Assembly (NCBI GenBank): GCA_016490735.1 | Contig: JAEMWC010000248.1 | Coordinates: forward strand, 269,501-333,500 | DNA length: 64,000 bases | Source of the DNA: Pachyseris speciosa | Lineage: Eukaryota; Cnidaria; Anthozoa; Scleractinia; Pachyseridae | Direction: 5' to 3' | Shown: piece after piece, positions 35,346 through 47,934 of the stretch | Numbering within the stretch: the first letter of the stretch is position 1 | How the letters are laid out: every line of letters begins with the position of its first letter | Notes under the pieces: model-generated | Told to the model about the DNA's origin: nothing | The model's input: only the letters and a program-made list of their open reading frames with translations | Databases searched by the model: none | Made by a program: the position numbers and the translations under genes

Positions 35346-36456
35346 GTCATTGTCAAAGCTTTTACTTCTCTTGTTCAGATTAAAGCATCATAAAAAATAA
35401 TCTTTTTGAAGAGAAAGAGAAAGAGAAAGAATTTCTCTTGATGGCACAAACAGTCTTAGACGCTTTCTCATGGTAACTGGGCGTAGTTGTAGGGAAATGA
35501 ATACCAAGTTAAAATAGCGAACAGAAAGCAAAAACATTGCTTGCACTTCTATTTGATCAGAGTATCGTCTGGAAAAAGGAAACCAGAAATTAGCCAGGTT
35601 TTGTTTGTGACAAGACAAGCAGTCCTAGCTTGTTATTATTATATTTTTGGGGGGGGTGGGGGGGAGAAAAGCGAACGAAAAAACGCAAGTGCAAGTCTAC
35701 ACTTGAATCCAATTTTTGTTGATCAACAAAAATGTTGCATGATGTTGTTGTCATGTACAGCCCGCCTACAGTATAAAATTCTGGGATCAAAAAAGTAGAG
35801 GCTACAATAGACCAGGGACCACAGAGACCATTTTAAAGCGTTAGGGCTAAAAGATTTGGTCAAGTTCAAGCGGTACAATTCATACATTATCCATGTCATC
35901 TGGAGCGTGCAAAAATCAATCCAAGAAAAAACGTGGTAAGGCTGTGGCCCCATCTCCCCCTCCCCCTCCCCCTCAAGGTCCCTGTTGACTAATAACCCAA
36001 AAAGTAACTATTCACACAGTATACCATATTCTTTTTCTTTTTTTTCTCTTGAGCCTGCCTCGATTAGCTACTAAGCTACCTGTGGGCTCAAACGTTTTGA
36101 CATATTTATGTACTATAAATTAATAACGTTGTTGTTGTTGTTGTTGTTGTCCAGTATGGATACCTGTGTGGTAAGGATGCCTGTCACATATGCCATGAAG
36201 CTATCAGTATAACACACCATCATTCCAGCAACAAGCAAGGTGTAACAGTTGATGATCAACAGCACAGAAACACAGTACAACACTTGACTGCCAAGAGGTG
36301 GGTGGGAGATGCACACCATCAAAATGCCCACATTCATCATGAGAATCAGAAACATGTTAGGAAGGGATGCATTCTTCATTAACTCCCACTGAAATAAATT
36401 CACAAATTAACAACCATTACTCGGGCCAAAGGCACAAAGGTGAGGATTCGGTCTGG

Positions 36457-36479
36457 GGGGGGGGGGGGGGGGGGGGAGG
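36457..36479. repeat. Long poly-G tract
   Basis: An uninterrupted G run of about 23 is followed by further G-rich sequence (AGGGGAGGGGTGGGG), which could form a G-quadruplex. Smaller G runs are at 34386-34403 and 35648-35665. Confidence 0.7.
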
Positions 36480-36803
36480 GGAGGGGTGGGGAGAGTTACA
36501 ATTTTGCTGGGTATGTGCCACTGGCCTCTCAGAACCCCCCCCATTATAGTCTATTTTGTGGCTGATTATAGACCCCATCTTAGTCACTTTTGGGCAAATG
36601 CAATTTTCGTGATCCCAACTTAGTCAATTCTGCTTACGCATCTACCTTGTAACGCCTTTTAAGTAGGTCATCCTAAAATGAATTGACACACTTGTTAAAC
36701 TGAATGTAGAACACTTTACTGTTCACCTACAGCACATACATTCTGGTACATTTACCCCCAAAATCCCGAAAATGTGTAATCCCATTCTAGTAACTCTACT
36801 GAA

Positions 36804-36945
36804 AATCAAATGAAGAATGATCCTCGCAGTTGTGAACGCAATTTATGCAATTGCGAAAAGAAGCCTGAAAAAAAAAAAATTCAGGCTTCTTTTCGCAATT
36901 GCATAAATTGCGTTCACAACTGCGAGGATCATTCTTCATTTGATT
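36804..36945. mobile_element. Near-perfect hairpin MITE
   Basis: Arms of 64 bp (36804-36867 and 36882-36945) are separated by a short A-rich loop; the outer part reads AATCAAATGAAGAATGATCC. I recall this hairpin as a frequent repeat in coral introns. It lies between the last exons of copy 2 and the rest of the gene. Confidence 0.75.
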
Positions 36946-38356
36946 TCATTTCCGCAGTTCATATATGATTCATTTCATATATCATTCACACTCTACTGAA
37001 AATGCAACCCCATTATAGTCATTCCTGTTGTGAAAATGCTACCCCATCCAGCAGCACATCCCCATTAGCCTAATATTAGGAAGACCCCATTCATATATCC
37101 CTCCCCCCCCCAGATTCGGCTCTGCAACTAAAGCTCCTGTTAAGCTGTTTTTTTTCCACTCCAAATGGGAGTTTGAAAAGTTTTGTAAATTATACTTTTT
37201 AAAAAGGTATCAGCTAAAGAAACAAAATGAACTTCATTAGAGGTCAGAACATGTCTGGGACTTTTGAGTAACCGGCCCCTGTTCTTTATATTTTTTTCTT
37301 ATTTTTTTATTTTTTGTCTTGTGTTGTGAATTTCCCAACGCACATGTTTAACTTACACTACTGAACACAGAAGGGTTTTAAAGAAGATCGGTCATCTTCA
37401 TGTGACTTGAGTGACCAGTTCCATGCAGTTGCGTGACCTTCATTGCAAAACTGCATGGAATGTGGAAGGATGTTTTCAAAGCAAACCTTCGGTTCTTTTT
37501 CATTTTTTTCTGCAAAAAGATGCTTCGATGAGTAATTTTGGAGGTTTCTGTGACCAAACCTCAAATCCTAAACTATTTGATAAGTTACTTCTTTCTCAAA
37601 CGTTGAGCAGAAATTAAATATCCATTGATGTAAACAATGTGATTAGTCATTTTGGAATGAATAACCTATTTTCAACTCATTAGCTATGCTGAGGTTACGT
37701 TGTGTCGTGGTCACTGTCACCGCCTCTGATGCCCAGTGGGGGCAACTTTCATGTGTTTTTTTTCTTTTGCCTAGTTTTCCGCTTCGTTTTTATAGAAGTA
37801 TTATTATTGTTATCAATGGTTCAGCTGTAAAGCAGTTCAGCAATTTTAAAGGAATTATTCAGTACAAACAAGATAAGTGCAATACATCTCAAAAAAGACA
37901 GACTTCTCTCTGTTCTTTTGTTTTCTGCCAAATTAAGGATACACCCTGTACTTTTGCAGGTCCAAGTTTAGGTTACTGGTAATTACAGCCTCTTTTTCAA
38001 AATGCTGTTGGAAGGCATGGCTACCACACCATATCTTATTAAAGAAATAAAAAAAGGCAGTGAGTGCATTGTTGAGTTATATAAGCATGCTGGAAAATTA
38101 TGAACATGAGAGAAGTGCTCAGAGAAGCACAAGCCAAAGGCGAGGTCTTCTTGCGAGGAACAAGTTTTTTATTTCTTCTACAAATTTCAAATGTCCCAGA
38201 GATTTGCACAAACTGTCATACTGGGAGAAATTGATGAAATTTGACGACACTCCAACCCCCAAATTTTGCTTTTATGTTCACAATAATGTCAAATATGGAT
38301 TGAATCACATATTTTGTAATATTTTTACTTCATAACATGTCCAGAGGTTTGCATGA

Positions 38357-38381
38357 ACATCATCATCATCATCATCATCAT
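38357..38381. repeat. (CAT)n microsatellite
   Basis: About eight CAT units, absent from the equivalent point of unit 1. Confidence 0.8.
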
Positions 38382-39280
38382 AATCTTTATTTACACTTGT
38401 GACATAGCCAACTTGTGCATTGTAAGTCCACAATACATGCACATGACGTAGGGAATGAAGTTGAGAAATAATGTACGCAATTCGACCAATCACAGCGTGC
38501 ATAAACGAGGGTTTAAAATAAGCACTTGCCCACTAACCAATGTCAGTGTCAAACCCATCAGGCGAGTGGAAATCGTAGATTACTCACCTGGTTTGGCGAG
38601 TGGAATTTTCGTATTGAAGGAAATAACTGTAACTGTTTTTGGCAAAATATAATCTAAACCTAAACATAACAGTACTTTTCACATTCTGAAAGTTTTAGAA
38701 ACATGGCACATACACACAAACTGATTTCTGGGTTGGTAAATATATAAAATGGCTTCTGTTCAAGTGACACTGACATAAAGTACCTAATCGTAGTGATGGT
38801 ACTGGTCAAAGGGGCAGTATAATTGATCAGGATTCCAGGTAAGATTTTAAGGCAGGGTGCCAACAAGGAATTCCATCGGGTCAAATTTCCAGTGCTCCCA
38901 CCAAACCATGATTATAAATTTTCTCTTAATTTGTCAGGTCATGTAGCTGACCTTGGAGGGTTTTACACCCAAGACCCCCTCTTATCTGGAACACTGATTG
39001 ATTGTAAGTAAAACTCTGGAAGCAAAGGAGATTTTGACCTGTTTACCAATGAGCAAAAAAAAAATAATGGCCAAATTTCCTTCATTAACTCACAGAAAAC
39101 ATTGTCAGTGTGTTTTTGGTTAGCGTAGCCAAGATGAAAATGAATGCCAAGTTGAAAACGTTGGGCCAACGTGTTCAAGTTCTCCCCTTGGCATCTCAGA
39201 TGAACTTCGTAATAACTTAGCGTGGCTCATTTTTCCTTTAAAATTTACTTGATTTTATCTCACTGGCAATCCATTAGAGC

Positions 39281-40368
39281 CAGGGCTCAAGACTAACTTT
39301 TCAGCTTACTAGCCCAGTGGCTAGTGAGAGGTTTGATTCACTAGCCAAAACACATTTTTCACTAGCCAGACTTGTTTACCAGACGTTAATCCTGTGAAGC
39401 AGTTTCAGTTAGGTACTTTCTTTTCCAACCACAATACTATGCATGATGTCCAACTTATCATCTTTTTAGAAATAAGTATGTTTGACATTTGAAAGTGTTA
39501 GAATAATACAAATAAAAGTCTCTTTTTTACACCATAAATTAAGTTCTTCAAAAGTTGAAGAGACACTGTGGTACAAATTTAACGTTATTAGTAAAACTAT
39601 GAAATTGGAATTCTTATGTCTGGTACTCAACAGTGTCTAAACACAGTAGCTTAAATACAAAATCGGATGCTCTTTTGCATGCAAAATGCGATTTGAATTT
39701 TAAGGAACTTGAAATAAAATAAGTCACTGGAACAAATTATTTGAATCACATCACTTATTTATCAAGTTTCACCATGTAATGATAATGCTGTAGAGAAGTA
39801 ACATTAACAGAAATACATTTAAGACAGAGTATTTTTTGTATTCAATCGTCTCTGTGTGTCAAATGTTACCGGTGCATGATGAAAAGAGAAACACTTTTGA
39901 AACCTTGCTTTCAAGTAAGTAAATCATCAATAAACGGGGCATCATAAGCACTATTTCATATTGAAATTCAACATTTATAAGACAGAGTATTGGTTCTTCA
40001 GTCGTCTTATAGAACAAGAGTTATCACATTTGTGTTTGTTGCGATGGCACAAATTCAGTCAAGCTCGCCGGCGCACGATGAAAAGAGAAACACTTTAGGG
40101 AGAATGAGGGAAATCTCATTGACCAGCAGCAAATTGGGAAATGTTGGGGAAGTACACCTGTAGTTTATTAGTATGAAAAAAAAAAGAGAAGAAAAAGTCA
40201 TTCGTCTGTTCACTTGCACAACTCCATTTTCTTTAATTTTCTTTGTGATACATTTGAATTTAATTTTCCTTATGTTTCCCTCTTGTCCTCCAGTGCTTTG
40301 AACTTTCACTAGCCAAAATGGCTGGTGAAGTGCAAAATCCACTAGCCAAAATGGAATTTTTACTAGTC

Positions 40369-40401
<33 letters not shown>
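39281..40401. mobile_element. hAT-like non-autonomous transposon, 1121 bp
   Basis: The termini CAGGGCTCAAGACTAAC and the inverted CAGGGCTCGAGACTAAC are flanked by AGAGC at 39276-39280 and 40402-40406. The ends are rich in CACTAGCCA repeats. It carries no transposase-like frame. It is absent from unit 1, where sequence continues as GGAGCAATTTAAG near 8460, so it is a private insertion in intron 4 of copy 2. Confidence 0.75.
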
Positions 40402-42489
40402 AGAGCAATTCAAGAATAAAAAAATCACACAGAGTAAGACCCAGACCCATTTTTAGGGGTAAACTTTAAAATTATCAAGAAACAAATTTTGCTTCATTAG
40501 CAATTTAATTAATGCCTTCGTACAGTATTGTGCAAAAGCAATGGAAACAAAATTTGACAAATTTCGTTCTTTGTTCTTGCGAACTTTTCACGTGATATTT
40601 CAAGTGAAAAGTATCATTTACAGCAAGTGAACAATCGATCACTGGATACAAATGAAAATTTGCTCAAAATGTCGCTAAGTGCCATGAAATTTTGATCAGA
40701 CTAACTCAGAGTGCTGTGAAATTTCGCTTGAACTGTCGTGGAGTGCTGTGAAATATCGTTGTCACTCAAACAATAGGACTGCTGAAATATCATCGAAAAA
40801 TCGCTCCAAACAAAATTTCGTTAATTATCGTTGAATATTCGCGAAATTTGTTGAATTACGTTTGCATTAGTTTTGCACAATACTGTAAGTCAAAAGGCAT
40901 CTCTGAGATCTCTGAGGCATCATCAGTATGTGATCATGACACTTGATATACGTTTGAGATGTACTTACATATGTAGTGATGTCTGCAGTTACACAAATTC
41001 CTGTCACACAGACAACTCCTCCAAACACCAACAACACCTGTATAAAAAATGAGAAAGAGATAATACATTATTTTATAAAACACTCAAAGCAACAACTTTT
41101 ATGTATGTTGTGGTTTAAAGAGTGTAGCTTAAAAATTGTCAAACCAGTTTGATTTTTATTTTCTGTTGTCAAGGTTGATCTTGGGGAGAAAAGGTGCTTG
41201 GTTACTTAAATGAACTCAGGGTCTGACAAAATCAATATTTTTGACAAAACTTGTCCCTGTGCAAGAGACATGATAAAATCACTTGCCCAGCAGGATGAGC
41301 CACTCATTCCAAATCATGTTGTTGGAAATCTAGCGAGTGATTTGGTCACACAGGCAGTGTGATTTACACAGTTTTAGCATGGGTGTAAAGGGGATTCTTT
41401 CTAAACCATTTGCTTCCTGTTGCCAATGAAATGCATTACAGCTGGTCACGTGGCTATACACTCGGCTCTTTGGAACTCACTCTCTGTGTTTTGGGTCATT
41501 TGCTGGTGCTGGAGCTCATCATCAAGGGCTGAAAAGTCTTAAACCTTACCAATTCCAAAGAACTGCTTATTGGCACTGCAAATGCAACAAACTTTGTTCG
41601 AACCCTCCCTTGAATCTGCTGACAGTTTGTTGATCGTGGACAAGGGGCCTAAAAGCAGATAACCCTTGTCTCACTGGGCTCCAGTCTTCACTGGCAGAAG
41701 TTTCATTGAATGCTGAAGGTGCTTGAACAACTTTTGGTGCAGGATTGAAGCCTGGTCTGAGGCTTAAAAGAAAATGGTAAATTGTTTTGGAGGAGCCTTT
41801 CCCACTCAAAGATATGTGGAATTTTCCAGGATGCAACAGGGTCAGATTCTTGCTGTCTGGCTGCTTGGTTGAGGTTGCTGATAAAAAGGGAGCTGAGGGA
41901 GCTCTTGTTTGCCTTTTCCCCTAAACTTCCTCTTTAATTTAGAAGCGGAAGAGCTGTTTTTTAATGTTTACTCTATGAATAAAGGATTCAGTTGAAAAAA
42001 GATTTGTCGAGACTGCTCAGTTGCAAGGTAGGATTTTCATTTACTGTAATTCATGCACTAGTTTTGAGCTGATATATTGTTTACATCCCATCTCTATGCT
42101 ACTGCTTTACTGGAGAAGAGCACTGTCATGCCTCTTTGAAAGATTGACGGTAGATATACATTAGGCAGAAAATAACCATTTTTGGCAAAATGAAACTTTA
42201 AAGATTTTTCTGTCTGCAAATATCAAGAGTCAGCTCAAAAGTTTAGGTTCATATCATAGATCAATACAATGATAATTTGTAAAAAAAAAATGTTTCTTTC
42301 CTAACTAAGTATTTTCGCTCATATTTTGTTACCGAAGAAGCACTTTTGAAGACATCTGACAAAAGCTTGTTCTGTTACCATGGCAACAAGAGACTCAAAC
42401 ATCATAGTGTTTGTCATCATTTATGGCAACAAGTTGCATGATGGTGGTTTCTTCTGCATTAGTTTGATTTTGGAGAAAAAAGTAGTCTA

Positions 42490-42692
42490 GGGTACCAATT
42501 AGCACTTAAAAACAGTACAGTCATAAGGTATTTGTAATCGGAATATTTTAATAAAAGGCCCTTTTAATTGCCTAAGTGACAGATTTCCCTACGCTTTCAT
42601 ATACTTCAACTCGTAAAATCGCTACCCTTTCAGATACCTGGAACGTGGAAAACGTACCTCTTTCGGGTGAAGCCTTCCCATATAAGTCATGT
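42490..42692. mobile_element. Partial copy of the G/C-ended MITE-like element
   Basis: It contains the AACAGTACAGTCATAAGGTAT segment, the GACAGATTTCCCTAC segment and the right-hand CGGGTGAAGCCTTCCC segment. It is homologous to 61430-61555, where a LINE has cut it. Confidence 0.45.
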
Positions 42693-43777
42693 TGGATGAG
42701 TCAAAATACAAACAACAAGTTAAAATAGTCCATGATACTACAAGCCAAAACATCTAATAAGAGATTTATTATCTAACTTCTACTGCAAACAAAGAAATTA
42801 TAGAACAAAAGAAAAAACTTTTTTCAGGAAAGTGTGACAGGTTTTGCGTGATGCACATGCTTTTCTGCAGTACAAATATCCAAATGTACAATATCACAGA
42901 ATATTTGTATGTGTCTTGTGCGTTTTCGGCATAAAAACTAACAGAGTTGCATAATAATAACTAGTTCTGATTAGAAACATACCTTTCCAATTGACTTTAG
43001 ACCAGTGACCACATGATGAATGGATGAACAAATTTTATCCCAGACCAAGCAAGGAAAGTAAGTTGACAGACTGGATGGTTCCACATCATGCCAGTGCTGT
43101 GTAATCCAATCCTTTATTAGCCTTATAAGTTTTAGGAAGATATTTACTGATCTTCCAGTAATCACCAGAAGGAAGACATATATAATGTGGTAGCAACCTG
43201 TTGATACAAGTAAATAGCAAAATAAGTAAAACTGAAGGTCGGCCAAAACATGTACCATGCCTGCAATAAAGAACTAAATTGAAATATAATTTAAATTAAT
43301 AAAAAATTAATTAAAGTTAATTATAAAAAATATAAGTTAAAGAAACTTTTCTACTCATCCATATGTATATATTCAGTCACATAATTAAAGCTTGGTAGAA
43401 GGAAGTCTAATATAAGCACCAGATGTAAAGAATGCATAGAAAGAGGTTGCTACATTTAATTTAATTACTTGGGATACTGTAAGTATGCCAAGTTATAAAT
43501 CATGTCAGATTTCAGTCTTTTTTTTTTTCTTGTGCAGGAAAATGCACAATTCAATTACATGGCGGTGTTTTAATGGAGCAATGCACAATAGAAGGCATGT
43601 GGCGGTGTTTCATTGTAGTCCAATGTTTCATTTGTGGTCCAAAGTGCAAAGCCTTGAGCTACGTAACTCAAAAATCTCTTTCTGTTCAGCCTTTCTGGTG
43701 GACTGACTTGCTTGGATTACTGAGGATGTTGTGATAACTAGTTGTGAAGACTTTAATCCAGTAGAGTTTGACTGCAT

Positions 43778-45309
43778 CAGGGTTTTCATTAATTTTTCAA
43801 GTAAATTAAGGCACAGGCAGCCCAGACGTACTGTATGTGTAATTATAAGCTTAATGTTCTGCATATAGTCAAAATATTGATGTAAAAGTTCAAAAATAAA
43901 TATTGTTTCACTTTAATATCACTATGTGTTTGTTGTGTTGCTCAATAACTGGTCTATTTTGCGGTGCTTCTGGCCTGTTCGCCTGCTATCATAACCGCTT
44001 GGGAGCCATTATTCTTACACCTATATTCACGGTTTAAAAAGTGTCTAAAAATTCGAAATACTCTAAAGAAAAGCTTACTTACCTTTAGCTGAAAGCTTCC
44101 TTGAGTCTCCTGGCCGGTTTAAATAGCTATTTTTCGCTTTTCGTTACCAGACGGATCTTCCACTAAAGAAGAATTGAAGGCAGGCTAGACCAAACCGACC
44201 ATCTCCCACGCGAAGCTCCATAAATTCTCTAATAATCGTCGGATTCGCTCCAAATTGCGATCAGCTGAACGGCGGTCAATGTGGCTTCCTGTATATTGCT
44301 CCCTGGCTTTCAAACCCCATCGCAAGTGCACGAGCATCGCTCATTTTTCAGCATTTACCTGACCTTTTCCCTTCGTCAGATACTGCATTATCGACGGTTT
44401 TACTACGCGATTTGAATATCCAAGCTTAGCGACCGCGTCCCTTCGACAAAATGGCACTAGCCGAGGGAGGGACCGTACACACTCGAGTGCCAATAGTATC
44501 GTCCCTCCCTCGGCTAGTGACATTTTGTCGAAGGGACGCGGTCGCTAAGTTTGGATATTCAAATCGCGTAGTAAAACCGTCGATAATGCAGTATCTGACG
44601 AAGGGAAAAGGTCAGGTAAATGCTGAAAAATGAGCGATGCTCGTGCACTTGCGATGGAGTTTGAAAGCCAGGGAGCAATATACAGGAAGCCACATTAACC
44701 GCCGTTCAGCTGATCGCAATTTGGAGCGAATCCGACGATTATTAGAGAATTTATGGAGCTTCGCGTGGGAGATGGTCGGGTTTGGTCTAGCCTGCCTTCA
44801 ATTCTTCTTTAGTGGAAGATCCATCTGGTAACAAAAAGCGAAAAATCGCTATTTAAACCGGCCAGGACACTCAAGGAAGCTTTCAGCTAAAGGTAAGTAA
44901 GCTTTTCTTTAGAGTATTTCGAATTTTTAGACACTTTTTAAACCGTGAATATAGGTGTAAGAATAATGGCTCCCAAGCGGTTATGATAGCAGGCGAACAG
45001 GCCAGAAGCACCGCAAAATAGACCAGTTATTGAGCAACACAACAAACACATAGTGATATTAAAGTGAAACAATATTTATTTTTGAACTTTTACATCAATA
45101 TTTTGACTATATGCAGAACATTAAGCTTATAATTACACATACAGTACGTCTGGGCTGCCTGTGATTAAGGGGACCTGACATGAAGTAGCCAGGTACCCTG
45201 AGTGAATTTGATGAGTAGAGCTTTCAATTTTGCACCTGAAAAAGCCGGGTATGCCCTTCACAGTAGATGGGTGCTGGTAACTGGGTCCCATCTTCTAATA
45301 CAACCACTG
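43778..45309. mobile_element. hAT-like insertion built around a large palindrome
   Basis: It is a 1532-bp insertion relative to unit 1, flanked by CTGCAT at 43772-43777 and 45310-45315. The ends CAGGGTTTTCATTAAT and the inverted CAGTGGTTGTATTAGA are imperfect terminal repeats. The interior is a palindrome (43812-45163). Neither arm encodes a recognisable protein. Confidence 0.7.
43812..45163. repeat. 1.35-kb near-perfect palindrome
   Basis: Arms of about 660 bp are centred at 44487 around a spacer of about 26 bp. They differ at only a handful of positions (for example ATGGCACTAG versus ATGTCACTAG), so the arms are close to 99% identical but not mirror copies. Paired 60-residue frames on opposite strands are by-products of the symmetry. 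Each arm also has a GTAAGTAAG donor-like site at its outer third. Confidence 0.85.
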
Positions 45310-46151
45310 CTGCATGAAAAGGTTTGCCGAATTTAAGACAAGGTTGGAAGCCTTGCACGTGCTGTGACTATCGACTCGAATTAGAATGTTGTGACAGTTC
45401 TATATTAAGAAAATTGCAATAATTTTTTTAAGGATATATCTGCTGGCCTGTTTTCAGCCAAGCAACATCCTTTGTTTCAAAAATAGAGCAGTTTGAATTC
45501 TGAGTTTTTTTTTACAATACATGACATCTGGATTGTATATGAAGGTTGGCTTACCAATGGTGATGCCGCTTGGAAGATTTACGATCCAAAGGATACTGCA
45601 CGCTTGTACTCGAAAATTGTAGTTTGTGTTGATAGAGCAAACAGTGAACATCTTCAGTGGTCAAGCACTTTTAATTAGACATTTCACCCTTCAGGCTTCT
45701 TCAGTATAGATATATAATTATATTCCAGGTGACTCACCACAGCTACAGAGTTTTAGTATCAGTCAGAACGATGATTTTTTTTTTCATCACTTTCAGGACA
45801 ATTACTAAATGAAACTCTGATCTTGCCAAATCCTGTGGGAAGTACGGAAACGACTTCTTTTAATCAAACGATCCTTGAGATGCATTCCATTGGCTCTTCC
45901 TTTAAGGATTTGTGAATAAATTCTTGAAGAGAGTACATGTAGGTTATATTGGCTGCTGCAAATTCGCCCCACGCCCCATGAGCTGACACAAATTATAACA
46001 GCTTACTTCTGTTGAGTTTGCCCCAGAAGTCACATATGTAAATCAAGTAACCAATCGGAACGGGGCTCAGGAAACTGTTTTTTGTTCTTTGACCAGTCAG
46101 AAAAAAGTCCAGATTCTGGTCAAGAAACAGACAAATTGACAAGAAATTGTA

Positions 46152-47404
46152 TCAGGCATAGTTTTTTCCTTCCTCCTGCCACGAAAGAAACTTTGCCTGA
46201 TCACAGGTTACATTTGGGGTTACTGCTATCAGGCACTTGAAAGTATTACTCTGCTTGTAAGAAGAGAAGATATTACCGTGCCTGGCAAAATTCCTGGAAC
46301 ACTCAATTCTAAATTCAGTACAATCAGCGATGCAGCGTATGTTCTTCCTTGCCTTGAAAACCTTTGGAATGAAACGCTTCAAGTGTGCTCTTTCAGGGAA
46401 CAACACAGTTTGCATATCCCTAAATATTTTGTACATCAGTTGAATGTAAACTTAAGTTGTAAATATCTTACGCACCAGAGTTTGCTCTATCTTTCTGCTG
46501 GGTGAAGACAAAAGTGCAGCAAGAGTCTTCAATGTAAATCCTCGTCTCAATCGCTCAAGGCAAATGAATAATTTTTTTCGGGGAGTAGACTCGGATCAGG
46601 ACCATTATTTGACCTCTCTGCGTCAACAGATTCTCCAAAGTTCCAATAGTTAATCTTCTCCATTGGGCAAACATCACTTAAGAAGCTGCATAAAATTTCA
46701 AACTGGAAAGGTGTCAGACCAACAAAATGTTTCATTAAATCAGGGTCATGACCGATAGCTTCGTCTTTCATTGTCAAAATTTCATTCTTTAAAATCATTG
46801 TCTCCACTTTCATATACTTCGTGAACACAATTTGCGTTCTTTCATCCAATACAATTTCCCCTGTAACAGGGCTCTCCTAAACTGGCAGATAAATTGCACT
46901 TTCCTCTGATTCGTCATTCACGGGATTAAAATCGCTCAGTTCTTCGCATGGGTCTTGACCATCGACTATTTTTTCTCGCTTTGCGGGAAGTACTGGCTTT
47001 GCTCTTGATGCAGGCGATCGACGCGCGGCCCGCTCTTGTGCTGGAGTATAATTCGCCTCCTGCGGATCGGGAAATTCTTCGACGGTTGGTCCCTTTTCTC
47101 CAGGCCAGTTAAGGGCACATATGGATGTGTTTCTGGTTGCATTCTTTTCTGTAAAGAACCGCCGCGAACACGCTACTAACCATCTTCTGCACTTGACGAT
47201 ATCTTGGGAAGGCTTTGGAAATGGAATGAAGACTTTCTTCCCGGATTCGTCGAGTTCTTTAAGAGATTTAGGGCATTTTTCTCGATACTTTGAATCCGTT
47301 TTGCACTCGCCCCAACAGCAATGCTTTACGTTAAGTTTGGGGGGTTCTGTCCTCGTGAACCGGTTCACAAGAGCCGATAAAAAAGACCAAACAATACACA
47401 ACAC
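46152..47404 (-). pseudogene. THAP-domain DDE transposase relic (Harbinger/IS4-like fold)
   Basis: The minus-strand order is a THAP-type zinc finger ([43 protein letters not shown]) at 47335-47090. A linker follows, then HFVGLTPFQFEILCSFL and NYWNF (46849-46547). A frameshifted helix-turn-helix part (LERLRRGFTLKTLAALLS) is next, and then the DDE_Tnp_4 region [32 protein letters not shown] (46436-46152). Frameshifts and a TAA near 46440 break it, and the second half of the catalytic domain is missing. It is therefore a dead DNA transposon in intron 2 of death-domain gene copy 2. The second and third Asp/Glu positions are not visible. Confidence 0.7.
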
Positions 47405-47562
47405 CTAACCAATGACTCCTAAACAAAGAAAGAACAATGGTTATTCCCTTGTGCACCGGTACACCACGACAGAACCGTTTGGGGACAAACATCACATTAT
47501 AAAAGCGATTTTACGCGAGGGTTCCGACCTCACGTAATCTATTTTTAGAGTGTCAAGGATAT

Positions 47563-47934
47563 ACCTCACAAATTAATGTGATTTGGTAAGCTGAAGCCAC
47601 TCTAAAGGCACTAAGGCCACATGGTAGCGGGCATTACCCTTAAATCTACCAAAGCAAAGATTGAGCCCAAGCATTAGCAGCCATGGACAGCTGTTTCGGC
47701 CTTGTTAGGCCTCATCAGCATGGCATAGCTAATGCTCAGGCTCAAGTACCCACATATCCATAAAACAAGCAGTGAAAACGTGAAGCTTGTGGATGTGGCT
47801 GGAGTGACAAGGATTAATGTGATTTGGTAAGCTGAAGAGTGGCTTCAGCTTACCAAATCACATTAATTTGTGAGGTATATCCTTGTCACTCCAGCCACAT
47901 CCCACAAGCTTCACGTTTTCACTGCCTATTTTTA
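47563..47934. mobile_element. Nested inverted-repeat elements
   Basis: An outer repeat GGATATACCTCACAAATTAA (47567) recurs inverted near 47880. A second palindrome at 47770-47934 (CAGTGAAAACGTGAAGCTTG to its inverse) encloses part of it. The second family is related to 24973-25070. Confidence 0.65.

Noticed and set aside
44341..44633. Pair of 60-residue genes on opposite strands
   Set aside because: Mirror images produced by the palindrome centred at 44487.
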